From an uncultured Christensenella sp. (GTDB taxonomy: Bacteria; Bacillota; Clostridia; Christensenellales; Borkfalkiaceae): 64,000 bases of DNA. Shown piece by piece: positions 8,881 to 15,907 of the stretch. The notes beneath the pieces are model-generated. The model saw only the letters and a list, made by a program, of their open reading frames with translations. It did no database searches and was not told the origin of the DNA. Where the stretch lies: the NCBI GenBank assembly GCA_910577055.1, contig CAJTKX010000002.1:62001-126000 (forward strand), given 5' to 3'. Position numbers and translations under genes: made by a program. How positions within the stretch are numbered: position 1 is the stretch's first letter; every line of letters starts with the position of its first letter.

Positions 8881-9195
8881 TTAATCGCCGTCCAAATTTA
8901 TATTTCTGAGAACGCTATCTCTAAATTCAAATACTTCATATAAATTAATATTTGAGAGGTTTTCAACGCTCAGTTCTTTCCCCTCGCAAAGAAGTTTAAA
9001 TTTATGCCAATATTCAAAATATCGGCAACATTTTTCTATAACCAGCGCGTCATCTTTCACCAACTCTTTTTTAAGTGTTTTGAATTTTTTGCCTTCCGCT
9101 TCCCAAAACTCCACAATGTTAACGCAACGTCGCGAAAATTCCTCTCTCGTAAGCGTATTATCTTGTTCTAATCTTTGAATTATCAATGCAACCAT
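8881..9195 (-). CDS. Small protein of unknown function, partner of the divergent XRE repressor
   Basis: A 104-residue, mostly helical, charged protein (MVALIIQRLEQDN start). The start is set at 9195 because the -10 box TACTAT of a good promoter (TTGACT, 17 bp, TACTAT) ends only 6 bp before this ATG. An upstream extension to 9321 would run into the XRE gene on the other strand. No Shine-Dalgarno is present, consistent with a leaderless transcript. I do not recognise the family. It is not clearly DUF6809, but it occupies the same position relative to an XRE gene as the DUF6809 gene at 43017. It may be a toxin-like or antirepressor-like partner; this is inference only. Confidence 0.6.
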   Translation of the reverse strand: MVALIIQRLEQDNTLTREEFSRRCVNIVEFWEAEGKKFKTLKKELVKDDALVIEKCCRYFEYWHKFKLLCEGKELSVENLSNINLYEVFEFRDSVLRNINLDGD

Positions 9196-9264
9196 AATTT
9201 TATAGTACAGCTCTAACCGAGCTAAGTCAAGTATTATTAGCTCAGATGGAAGTATAATTTTTAT
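9196..9264. promoter_or_regulatory. Divergent leaderless promoters with XRE operators
   Basis: The minus promoter TTGACT-17-TACTAT has the palindrome AGCTC-N5-GAGCT inside its spacer. A second inverted repeat, GAGCTAA / TTAGCTC, spans 9219-9243. The plus promoter has TATAAT at 9253-9258, 6 bp before the XRE ATG, with a poor -35. The AAGTCAAG box starts at 9224, 41 bp before the ATG. Binding of the XRE protein would block both promoters. Confidence 0.65.
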
Positions 9265-9468
9265 ATGATAAAGTTTCAAGAAAGGCTGAAAGAGTTGAGA
9301 AACGAAAAGGAACTTTCTCAAACAGCACTTGCCAAAGAGTTAAAAGTAAGTCAACGAAGTATAAGCAGTTGGGAAACGGGTTTCAGACAACCCGATTATG
9401 AAACTTTGCGTTTGATAGCCGAATTTTTTGAAGTTACGACAGATTATCTTTTAGGTATAGAAAAGTAA
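9265..9468 (+). CDS. XRE-family HTH repressor, short
   Basis: A 67-residue Cro/C1-type protein consisting of little more than the helix-turn-helix: RLKELRNEKELSQTALAKEL (helices 1-2), KVSQRSISSWETGFRQPDYE (recognition helix), and FFEVTTDYLLGIEK at the end. It is transcribed divergently from the small protein at 8881, with the repeats between them as likely operators. TATAAT lies 6 bp before the ATG, so the message is probably leaderless. A close architectural match exists at 43355 and 62588. Confidence 0.88.
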   Translation: MIKFQERLKELRNEKELSQTALAKELKVSQRSISSWETGFRQPDYETLRLIAEFFEVTTDYLLGIEK

Positions 9469-9506
9469 AAATAAGCCGCGCGGGCAACAGCCCGCGCGGC
9501 TTATTT
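9469..9506. terminator. Bidirectional terminator
   Basis: Perfect 17-bp stem AAATAAGCCGCGCGGGC with a 4-base loop, between the convergent XRE and aminotransferase genes. Confidence 0.92.
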
Positions 9507-9507
9507 G

Positions 9508-10698
9508 TTATTCCTTGATATTTTTAATTTCGTTTAAGACGGCTTTTATATGCACCAAGGCGCGGTCAAGCTGTTCTTCGGTATGCGTTGCCATATAGCT
9601 TGTCCTTAAAAGGCTTTGCCCTACGGGAGTTGCGGGCGAAACGACCGAGTTAACGTATACTCCCCTATCGAAAAGCAGTTTGCACGCGGCAAAGGTTTTT
9701 AAATCGGTATATGTATAAATGGGAATAATCGGGGTTGTGCCGTCGATTATGTCTATCCCCTCGCGCTTTAAGTTTCTGCGCATATATCCGCTTAATTCGG
9801 CAAGGCGCTTAACCCGTTGCGGCTCTCTTTCGAGAATTTCAAGCGACTTCATAGCGCACGCAGCGTTTGCGGGGGTCAAGCTTGCGCTGAATATGAACGG
9901 GCGGGAAGTGTGACGGACGTATTCGCAGACATCGTGCTTGGCAGCCATATAGCCGCCTATACTTGCAAGCGATTTAGAGAACGTGCCCATATAAATATCG
10001 ACCTCGTCTTCAAGCCCGAAGTATTCCGCGGTGCCGCGTCCGTGTTCGCCGAGAACGCCCAAGCCGTGCGCGTCGTCAACCATAACGCGCGCGCCGTACT
10101 TTTTGGCGAGCGCGACTATTTCGGGCAGCTTACATATATCGCCGCCCATACTGAACACGCCGTCCGTTACGATAAGTATGCCCGAAACGGAAGTATCTAC
10201 GGTTTTTAACCTCTCCTCCAAATCGCGCATATCCGAGTGATTGTAGCGCAACATTTTTGCAAAGCTAAGGCGGCAACCGTCGTATATGCTTGCGTGGTTT
10301 TCTTTATCGCACAAAATTACGTCCGTGCGCCCCGCTATGCCGGAAATTATGCCGAGGTTGGATTGAAAGCCCGTCGAAAAGGTTACAACGTCCTCTTTAT
10401 GCAAAAAGGCTGCAAGCTTTTTTTCAAGCTCGATATGTAAATCGAGGGTGCCGTTCAAAAACCTACTGCCCGAACAGCCCGAGCCGTACTTTTCAAGCGC
10501 TTTAACGCCCGCCTCGATAACTTCGGGGTGGGAAGTCAGTCCGAGATAGTTGTTCGAGCCTATCATTATCATATCCTTCCCTTCCATTTTTACCTCGGGG
10601 GCTTGCTTGGAAGTAAGCATATGAAAGTAGGGGTAAATATCTTTGCTTTTAAGTAGATTTATTCTTTCTTTATCTTCGCATTTTTTAAAAAGGTCCAT
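9508..10698 (-). CDS. PLP-dependent alpha-oxoamine synthase (serine palmitoyltransferase / AONS / KBL family)
   Basis: A 396-residue fold-type I enzyme that condenses an amino acid with an acyl-CoA or acyl-ACP with loss of CO2. Seen: IGSNNYLGLTSHPEV, STGFQSNLG, the ring-stacking His in DKENHASIYDG, VDDAHGLGVLGEHGRG, and the PLP lysine in TFSKSLASIGGY. The start at 10698 has an AAGGAG site; an in-frame extension upstream lacks support. The family cannot be resolved further from sequence alone. No other biotin genes and no threonine dehydrogenase lie nearby. The divergent neighbour is a dehydrogenase resembling 3-ketosphinganine reductase, which favours a sphingoid-base role; this is inference. 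Confidence 0.85.
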   Translation of the reverse strand: MDLFKKCEDKERINLLKSKDIYPYFHMLTSKQAPEVKMEGKDMIMIGSNNYLGLTSHPEVIEAGVKALEKYGSGCSGSRFLNGTLDLHIELEKKLAAFLHKEDVVTFSTGFQSNLGIISGIAGRTDVILCDKENHASIYDGCRLSFAKMLRYNHSDMRDLEERLKTVDTSVSGILIVTDGVFSMGGDICKLPEIVALAKKYGARVMVDDAHGLGVLGEHGRGTAEYFGLEDEVDIYMGTFSKSLASIGGYMAAKHDVCEYVRHTSRPFIFSASLTPANAACAMKSLEILEREPQRVKRLAELSGYMRRNLKREGIDIIDGTTPIIPIYTYTDLKTFAACKLLFDRGVYVNSVVSPATPVGQSLLRTSYMATHTEEQLDRALVHIKAVLNEIKNIKE

Positions 10699-10726
10699 AA
10701 AAACGTTTCTCCTTAAAATCAGTGAA

Positions 10727-10755
10727 ATTTTATCAAATAGAAAACGCAAAGTCAA
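10727..10755 (-). promoter_or_regulatory. Sigma-A promoter of the oxoamine synthase
   Basis: Minus strand TTGACT, 17 bp, TAAAAT. Confidence 0.8.
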
Positions 10756-10772
10756 TTAACGAATGTGAAAAT

Positions 10773-10801
10773 TTGACAAAATTTAAAATAGATAATATAA
10801 T
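10773..10801 (+). promoter_or_regulatory. Consensus sigma-A promoter of the SDR gene
   Basis: TTGACA, 17 bp, TATAAT, both boxes perfect. The ATG lies only 9 bp after the -10 box and no Shine-Dalgarno is present, so the message is leaderless or nearly so. Its -35 lies about 18 bp from the -35 of the divergent gene. Confidence 0.88.
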
Positions 10802-10810
10802 TCTGCCGTT

Positions 10811-11590
10811 ATGAAAATTAACGGAAAAGTTGTAATAATTACGGGCGCGACAAGCGGAATAGGGCTTGCTACGGCGAAAATGTTTTTGAAAAACGGCTGT
10901 AAGGTTTACGGCGTTGCACGCAAACCGTACGCGGGCGGCGACTTTGTTTGTTACCCCGCCGACGTGTGCGATTACGCGGAAATGCAACGTATTTTCGAAG
11001 ATATTTACGGGCGCGAGGGGCGTATCGATATCCTTGTAAACAATGCCGGTATGGGGATTGCGGGGGCTATGGAAGAAGCCTCGGCAGAGCGCGTTGCGCA
11101 AATAACGGGTGTAAATTTAACCGCGCCGTGCGTATTGAGCGGTTCGGTTTTAAAGTATATGAAAGCGGGCGGGAAAATAATAAACGTTTCGTCCGTAGGC
11201 GGAATTATGCCCATACCCTACCAAGCAATGTATTCCGCGACGAAAGCCGGGGTTGAAGTGTTTTCGCGCGCGCTCGCCAACGAGGTTAAGCCGCAAAAAA
11301 TAAAGGTGTGCGCGGTTATGCCCGGCGATACGAAAACCGGCTTTACCGCCGCACGGGTATGCGAGGGCGAAAACGAGCGGGCAAAAAAATCGGTTGAAAA
11401 AATGGCGCGCGACGAACAGCGCGGCAAAAGTCCCGAAAGCGTTGCAAGGGTTATTTATAAAGTTGCAAAAAAGAAGAACCCGCCTTTACGCGTAACCGTA
11501 GGCGGGACATATAAAGTTTTGGTTTTTTTACAGCGGCTGTTGTCTGTAAAATCAGTTAATTTTATAATAAGAAAAATCTATTGCAAATAA
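10811..11590 (+). CDS. Short-chain dehydrogenase/reductase, 3-ketosphinganine-reductase-like
   Basis: A 259-residue Rossmann oxidoreductase using NAD(P)H. The cofactor loop ITGATSGIG lies near residues 9-17, LVNNAGMG follows, and the catalytic Ser and the Tyr-x3-Lys are in VSSVGG and YSATKAG. The C-terminus (PPLRVTVGGTYKVLVFLQRL) extends into a hydrophobic, basic segment suggesting membrane contact, as in ketosphinganine reductases. It is divergent from the alpha-oxoamine synthase, so the two may act in sequence (condensation then keto reduction). Substrate is inferred, not proven. Confidence 0.82.
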   Translation: MKINGKVVIITGATSGIGLATAKMFLKNGCKVYGVARKPYAGGDFVCYPADVCDYAEMQRIFEDIYGREGRIDILVNNAGMGIAGAMEEASAERVAQITGVNLTAPCVLSGSVLKYMKAGGKIINVSSVGGIMPIPYQAMYSATKAGVEVFSRALANEVKPQKIKVCAVMPGDTKTGFTAARVCEGENERAKKSVEKMARDEQRGKSPESVARVIYKVAKKKNPPLRVTVGGTYKVLVFLQRLLSVKSVNFIIRKIYCK

Positions 11591-11595
11591 ATTCA

Positions 11596-11622
11596 GCGGC
11601 GCGGGCAAAATGCCCGCGCCGC
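11596..11622. terminator. Terminator between SDR and lipoprotein genes
   Basis: Perfect 12-bp stem GCGGCGCGGGCA / TGCCCGCGCCGC, shared by two convergent genes. Confidence 0.85.
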
Positions 11623-11635
11623 CGTATTTTAAATT

Positions 11636-13780
11636 TTATTCGGAATATCCGACGGTTACCAAATAATAAGATTTATTCAAGCCCGCCGTCAGCTGTGCGC
11701 CGAGATACAAGCTGCACTCGTCTCCCTCGTTCAGATGAATCGTTATGCTGAGTATTTTGCGTCCGGATACAACTTTCGTGAAGTCGGTATTGGCAAGCTT
11801 TGTATCGTTAACCGATACGCTGTTGAATTGCGTAATTAAATTATTTACATATTGGAATTCAAAAGTGTAGGTACCGGTTTTATCTGCGGTAAACGAAGCG
11901 TAATGTATAGCAGTTTGATTAGTAACCGCACCCCTGCTTATATCCATCAAATTCGCACCCGACGACAGCGCGACGGTGGGAACGGGATTCCCTCCTACCA
12001 CGTCAACTTTATTATCGTAGTTATAAGAAGTTTTTTCGTGACCGCAAACCGAGCATACGTCGCCTATATTGCCGCCGTTACCGTCCTCGTTTTCCACAAC
12101 CGTCAACGCGTAGGTATGCGGTACGGTGGTTACAACGGGATTTGCGATTACATATTGACCGTATTCGTCGCTGAAAAGTTTGTTGCATCTGGAACAAGAC
12201 CAATACGCTTCGTATCCATCTTCGGCGCAAGTTGCCACCTTTGCGTCAACCTCGGTTAAATCGTGTCCCCAAGGCGCGCCCACGGCTTTTTCTTGATGTC
12301 CGTTATTGGGGCAATTCGTATCTATGCAATCTCTTTGTTCTATCTTTGCCGCCGTACAGCTTGCGGGGGACTTTTCGGTCCACTCGCCCCAATTATGTTC
12401 GTGCGGTTCGCCCATAACCAAAGTAACCGTATACGAACTTTTTGAAATAAAATCATTAAGCGACATTCGGAAAGAAATCTTTTCCCCCTTTGCCAAGGTG
12501 AAAGCGTAAGGCGTCTCCGCTGCTACAAAAGATGAGTCGGAACTGTCCTTCTTTAAAATGAGCGCGTCCGTATCGTCGCAGTAAAGAACATAAGCGTTAA
12601 CGCCGTCCTCCGTTGCAATAAATTCGTATAAGGTACTCGGGTCATCGCTATCTACGGCTGCGGAAACGCTCTGCGTGCCTATCTCCATTGCCTTGGGCAT
12701 AATAGGCGCGGAAGACTGATAAGTTCCGCTGATGGAACCGGTTACGGGTGCGTCCGAAGTTGTCTTAAATGCAAAATATCCGGTACCTCTGCTGGACGAC
12801 GGCAAATAAAACGAATCGCCTTGGTTTAAAACCGCGTTTCCGCTGTGAACTGCGCCATTGCCGTAAGTCGAATACCAAATTTGTACGGGCGTAGTTCCGT
12901 TATAAGTATACAGTATGTAACCCGCGCTCATAAACATATGGCTTACCGTATACCACTCGCCGGGGTTTACGGTGAAATCAATAGTCACAGAGTTGCCGCC
13001 CACCAATTTATCGGAGGACTGAGGTTGTTTTTGACAGACTTCGCACTGGTTATAAGGCAACGTCGGAGTATGCTTGCCCGTTGCGGGGATACTTTCCTTC
13101 ACTTCGCCGTGGCAGACGGAGCATTGCCCTATCTTTTCCCCCTTATCAACGCAAGTCGGGTCTTTTGTAGTAGTCCAGTCCGCTACCGTGTGGCTGCCCG
13201 TCGCCTTGGTTGGCACGTCAAACGAAAATATTTCACCGTTATGATTATATGTATAATTGACGTAACCGTCCTCCGTACATGTCGCCGTATCCTCCATTAC
13301 CTCGTAATCAGAATTCGAAAGTGCGGGAAGTATGAATTTCTTCATTTCGTCGGTAGCGTTACAGTCGGTTCCCGAACAAGTGCGCATCGCCGAACCGGGG
13401 TCGGTGACCGTTGGATCCGTAATTACCCATTTACTCCAATTATGACCCGCGGGAATAGGCGTTACGTCTTTGGTTTCGTCGCAGTTATTGCAGTGTATCG
13501 ACTTAGAGCCGTCAGTAGCGCACGTCGCAAGCAAATCGACGGTAAAATCGTCCGCCCAACTGTGACCCGCGGGAATAGGAGTCACGTCTTTGGTTTCGTC
13601 GCAGTCTTTACAATGTATCGACTTGGAGCCGTCCGTAGTGCACGTCGCCGGTATATCTACGGTAAAATCGTCGTCCCAGTCGTGCGTGGGCGCAGAATTG
13701 CAAGCGGCAAACGCCGCAACCGAACACAGCGCCGCAGTACCCATTAAAACGCCAAGAAGAGCTTTCGACAGTTTTTTCAT
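11636..13780 (-). CDS. Large secreted lipoprotein with Cys-pair repeats
   Basis: A 714-residue protein beginning with a lipoprotein signal peptide (KKLSKALLG, hydrophobic core, lipobox AFAAC with Cys27). Next come two nearly identical 40-residue repeats, each containing CxxDGSKSIHCxxCDET and ending IPAGH, then more divergent modules of the same type (TCT..DGY, CSxC, GH). Two beta-rich blocks of about 130 residues lie in the middle and at the C-terminus. They resemble carbohydrate-binding or pre-peptidase sandwich domains, but I cannot name them. Repeats of this Cys-pair kind are common in surface proteins of gut Clostridia. Likely anchored on the outer face of the membrane. Its own promoter lies at 13928-13956. 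Confidence 0.8.
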   Translation of the reverse strand: MKKLSKALLGVLMGTAALCSVAAFAACNSAPTHDWDDDFTVDIPATCTTDGSKSIHCKDCDETKDVTPIPAGHSWADDFTVDLLATCATDGSKSIHCNNCDETKDVTPIPAGHNWSKWVITDPTVTDPGSAMRTCSGTDCNATDEMKKFILPALSNSDYEVMEDTATCTEDGYVNYTYNHNGEIFSFDVPTKATGSHTVADWTTTKDPTCVDKGEKIGQCSVCHGEVKESIPATGKHTPTLPYNQCEVCQKQPQSSDKLVGGNSVTIDFTVNPGEWYTVSHMFMSAGYILYTYNGTTPVQIWYSTYGNGAVHSGNAVLNQGDSFYLPSSSRGTGYFAFKTTSDAPVTGSISGTYQSSAPIMPKAMEIGTQSVSAAVDSDDPSTLYEFIATEDGVNAYVLYCDDTDALILKKDSSDSSFVAAETPYAFTLAKGEKISFRMSLNDFISKSSYTVTLVMGEPHEHNWGEWTEKSPASCTAAKIEQRDCIDTNCPNNGHQEKAVGAPWGHDLTEVDAKVATCAEDGYEAYWSCSRCNKLFSDEYGQYVIANPVVTTVPHTYALTVVENEDGNGGNIGDVCSVCGHEKTSYNYDNKVDVVGGNPVPTVALSSGANLMDISRGAVTNQTAIHYASFTADKTGTYTFEFQYVNNLITQFNSVSVNDTKLANTDFTKVVSGRKILSITIHLNEGDECSLYLGAQLTAGLNKSYYLVTVGYSE
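13443..13682. repeat. Tandem 120-bp repeat within the lipoprotein gene
   Basis: Two adjacent 120-bp units starting at 13443 and 13563 differ at few positions and encode the two 40-residue Cys-pair modules. The high nucleotide identity indicates a recent in-frame duplication. Confidence 0.85.
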
Positions 13781-13927
13781 AATATTCTCCTAAAACTTAA
13801 TACAAATTTGGCAGTTAAGCGGTATCTCTTAAAATTTTTGCATAATCGCATAATTATTAATACATAATTATTTACATTTTATGCATAAAATTTTAAAAAA
13901 GTGAAAAATATGAATAAATATAAATAT

Positions 13928-13956
13928 ATAATACAGCATGCATACTTAACGGTCAA
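13928..13956 (-). promoter_or_regulatory. Sigma-A promoter of the lipoprotein gene
   Basis: Minus strand TTGACC, 17 bp, TATTAT. It leaves an AT-rich leader of about 140 nt before the start, in which I see no gene. Confidence 0.75.
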
Positions 13957-13990
13957 GTATATTTGTAAAATTATACAAAATGTTATAAAT

Positions 13991-14036
13991 TAACAAATAA
14001 GCCGCGCGGCATAATTGCCGCGCGGCTTATTTGTTA
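13991..14036 (-). terminator. Terminator of the yqgF-DUF1292 operon
   Basis: Perfect 21-bp stem starting TAACAAATAAGCCGCGCGGC with a 4-base loop, directly after a short repeat hairpin that follows the DUF1292 stop. Confidence 0.92.
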
Positions 14037-14052
14037 AGCGGAACGCTTATTA
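14034..14052 (-). repeat. Stop-codon-linked hairpin repeat, short copy
   Basis: On the minus strand the DUF1292 stop is followed by TAAGCGTTCCGCTTAA, a small palindrome with arms TAAGCG / CGCTTA and loop TTC. The same core begins the longer 67-70-bp units at 45828, 43593 and elsewhere. Here it passes straight into the terminator. Confidence 0.7.
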
Positions 14053-14355
14053 ATTTTCTTCGCCGTCGAAGTCCTCCGCTTCCACCTCTTGCTGATAGAA
14101 CTCGAACACCTCTTCCAAAAGTTTTTCGTCCTCGATAGGTTCCAAAACCTCTTCCTCTTCGTTAAGGCGGAAAATCACCACCTCGTCCTCACCGATTTCC
14201 TCACTGGGTTCAGCCGCAAGCAAAAGGGTATACTTCTGTCCCTTGTACTCGGTTACGTCCAAAAGCTTGAACTTTATCACGTTGCCGGCGTCGTCCACAA
14301 GCTCGATAACCTCGTCCTCCAAGTCAAGCTCTTCTTCGTTTAATTCCTCGCTCAT
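14050..14355 (-). CDS. DUF1292 family protein (YrzB-like)
   Basis: A 101-residue very acidic protein with the family core IELVDDAGNVIKFKLLDV, then YTLLLAAE and DEVVIFRLNEEEE. It follows yqgF by 5 bp, the usual Firmicutes pairing. Function unknown; the strong acidity and the operon suggest a small cytosolic accessory protein. Confidence 0.88.
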   Translation of the reverse strand: MSEELNEEELDLEDEVIELVDDAGNVIKFKLLDVTEYKGQKYTLLLAAEPSEEIGEDEVVIFRLNEEEEVLEPIEDEKLLEEVFEFYQQEVEAEDFDGEEN

Positions 14356-14360
14356 TTGCG

Positions 14361-14783
14361 TTATTCTCCTTTTTTGATTTTATTTAAATAGCCGTCCAAA
14401 ATATTCGCGGCGGCAAGCGCGTCAACGTAATTTTTGCGCTTTTCGCGGCGCATCCCCTCGCTTATCAGCGTTTCATGCGCCATCATGGTTGTAAACCTTT
14501 CGTCCTCGCACACGATAGGGGTTGCGGTTACCTCTCTCAACGCGGCTATAAAGCGACGTGTTTTTTCGGTTTGAACAGCTTCCGTGCCGTCGAAGTTGAC
14601 GGGTAAGCCGCACACGATAACCGTTGCACCCTTCTCCTTGGCTATTGCCGCTATCGCCGCAACGTCCTCTTTAAAGCTTTTTCTGAAATAAGTGTGCGAC
14701 GGCAACGCGTATGTGTTGAACGGGTCGGAAATCGCAACGCCTATTCTTTTATCGCCGATATCGAACGCTACGTATCTGTCCAT
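14361..14783 (-). CDS. ruvX: Holliday junction resolvase-like RNase YqgF/RuvX
   Basis: A 140-residue RNase H-fold nuclease implicated in pre-16S rRNA 5' end maturation. The first catalytic Asp is in AFDIGDKRIGVAISD, the Glu in CEDERFTT, and the last Asp in YVDALAAANIL. The length is typical. It precedes the DUF1292 gene. Upstream (14784-14908) no clear gene is seen. Confidence 0.93.
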   Translation of the reverse strand: MDRYVAFDIGDKRIGVAISDPFNTYALPSHTYFRKSFKEDVAAIAAIAKEKGATVIVCGLPVNFDGTEAVQTEKTRRFIAALREVTATPIVCEDERFTTMMAHETLISEGMRREKRKNYVDALAAANILDGYLNKIKKGE

Positions 14784-14908
14784 AGGGATATTATATCATT
14801 AAACTACAAAAATTACAAGAATAAAAAGAGGCATTTTTTTACAATCATAAAAACGTGCGGGCGGCACAAACTTTTAGTAAGGCGTTACGCCTTATACAAG
14901 GAGAGAAA

Positions 14909-15109
14909 GTGGAAAAGTTTATTTTAGGACTTGCCATAGGTATGGCAGGCGGCGCGCTTGTCGTTGCCAATAACTGCAAGCTTTTGAACCTCGTCAAGAA
15001 AAATCAAGAAGACATTATGCAGAAAGCAGAATGTTATATCGACAAAAAGCTTGACGAGCTTGAAAGCGGTTCCAAGCAAGACAAAAAGCCCGCTAAATCT
15101 TCCAACTGA
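14909..15109 (+). CDS. Small single-pass membrane protein of unknown function
   Basis: A 66-residue protein. The GTG at 14909 is chosen because AAGGAGAG stands just before it; longer upstream reading lacks a ribosome site. A hydrophobic helix rich in Gly and Ala (FILGLAIGMAGGALVV) occupies residues 4-19, followed by a charged helical tail (KNQEDIMQKAECYIDKKLDE) ending in Lys and Ser. The topology resembles YtxH-like envelope stress proteins, but there is no firm match. Confidence 0.7.
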   Translation: MEKFILGLAIGMAGGALVVANNCKLLNLVKKNQEDIMQKAECYIDKKLDELESGSKQDKKPAKSSN

Positions 15110-15115
15110 GAAAAG

Positions 15116-15150
15116 AGGTATTGCCGCAAATTGCGGCAATACCTTTTTTG
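15116..15150 (+). terminator. Terminator of the small membrane protein gene
   Basis: Stem AGGTATTGCCGCAA / TTGCGGCAATACCT followed by six T. Confidence 0.93.
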
Positions 15151-15153
15151 ATA

Positions 15154-15189
15154 TGAAAGCCGCGCGGCAGACTTGCCGCGCGGCTTTCA
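15154..15189 (-). terminator. Terminator of the 15243 gene
   Basis: Perfect 16-bp stem TGAAAGCCGCGCGGCA / TGCCGCGCGGCTTTCA with a 4-base loop. Confidence 0.85.
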
Positions 15190-15245
15190 GTTCGATTTGT
15201 AAATAGTCAATTGCAATTAAGATACTTGATTAAAAGGAACGTTTA
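15190..15245 (-). repeat. Stop-codon-linked repeat unit, single copy
   Basis: Read on minus, the stop of the 15243 gene begins TAAACGTTCCTTTTAATC, then AAGTATCTTAATTGC, and the unit ends AATCGAACTG at the terminator. This matches the 67-70-bp family at 45828 and 53763 in order and spacing. Confidence 0.75.
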
Positions 15246-15842
15246 AATATTGTTTTTTATTTGTAACCTTAAAAGCGCGTTTTCGTCCGTTAAACGCTTT
15301 ATAAGCACGGTTAGCCGCTTGTTTTCCTCTTTCAATGAAGCCGCCAACTTGTCGTAAAGTCCGTTTATTTCTTCCTCTATGCGCCTTTGCGCCTCGTCCG
15401 TGCCCGTCTTTAAACCGCACTCGCGCATAAGTCTTTCGATTCGTTCGGGCTGTTTGCCGACAACGTTGCGGTACTTGTTTTGGTAGCGCAACATAAGCTT
15501 GTCGTCCCCTCGGGAGAGGTTTAAAACCGCGCGCCTTACGGAAACGCCTTTACTTTTTTGCAAAAGAATTTCCTTTAAAATATTATCCGTTTCCTCTTCC
15601 GAGAACGGAATTATTTTTTCGGCTTTAAGCTCCTTGCCGCTTAACAGATTTTTAACGCGCTCGTCACCCGTGCTGCGAAGAAGAGCGTAATAGTAATTTC
15701 GCACGCTGCCCTTTGCCCTACCCGTCTTTTTTGCATAAGACGCGAACAACCCAGAAAGGGTTTTGCCTTGCCTTTTGCCCGTGCTGACGTATTCGACCAA
15801 TTTCTTTGCTTCTTCTTCGGTGTAGCCGTTTATTTTGTTCAT
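15243..15842 (-). CDS. Putative DNA-binding protein with two SANT/RsfA-like repeats
   Basis: A 199-residue protein. The start at 15842 has GGAGG 8 bp before the ATG; a longer frame to 15875 is less likely. Two similar helical repeats are visible: residues about 5-55 (YTEEEAKKLVEYVSTGKRQG, then RAKGSVRNYYYAL) and about 80-130 (FSEEETDNILKEILLQKSKG, then LRYQNKYRNVVG). The second half, residues 150-199, is a coiled coil (KEENKRLTVLIKRLTDENAL). The fold pattern resembles RsfA/Myb-like regulators. It is divergent from an unknown gene at 15908. Function is inferred from shape only. Confidence 0.6.
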   Translation of the reverse strand: MNKINGYTEEEAKKLVEYVSTGKRQGKTLSGLFASYAKKTGRAKGSVRNYYYALLRSTGDERVKNLLSGKELKAEKIIPFSEEETDNILKEILLQKSKGVSVRRAVLNLSRGDDKLMLRYQNKYRNVVGKQPERIERLMRECGLKTGTDEAQRRIEEEINGLYDKLAASLKEENKRLTVLIKRLTDENALLRLQIKNNI

Positions 15843-15868
15843 AAAATTTCCTCCATACGATGCTTTTA

Positions 15869-15896
15869 TTGACATAATTAAGGAAATTAATACATT
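15869..15896 (+). promoter_or_regulatory. Promoter of the 15908 gene
   Basis: TTGACA, 16 bp, TACATT. The ATG follows 11 bp after the -10 box, without a Shine-Dalgarno. Confidence 0.55.
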
Positions 15897-15907
15897 AAAT
15901 AATAACT

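Noticed and set aside
9196-9321. Longer start for the 8881 small protein
   Set aside because: It would overlap the XRE gene and its promoter on the other strand; the ATG at 9195 is placed correctly behind a promoter.
9508-10698. Biotin synthesis gene bioF
   Set aside because: The family match allows it, but no bioA, bioB, bioC or bioD is nearby and the divergent SDR points elsewhere; left as family-level call.
12845-13747. Long plus-strand reading frame opposite the lipoprotein gene
   Set aside because: It is a shadow of the repetitive lipoprotein coding sequence; no ribosome site and no family features.
13805-13835. Possible degenerate repeat core (TTAAGCGGTATCTC) in the lipoprotein leader
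   Set aside because: Elements are rearranged and short; could be chance.
14855-14908. Upstream start for the 66-residue membrane protein
   Set aside because: No ribosome site upstream; GTG at 14909 follows AAGGAGAG directly.
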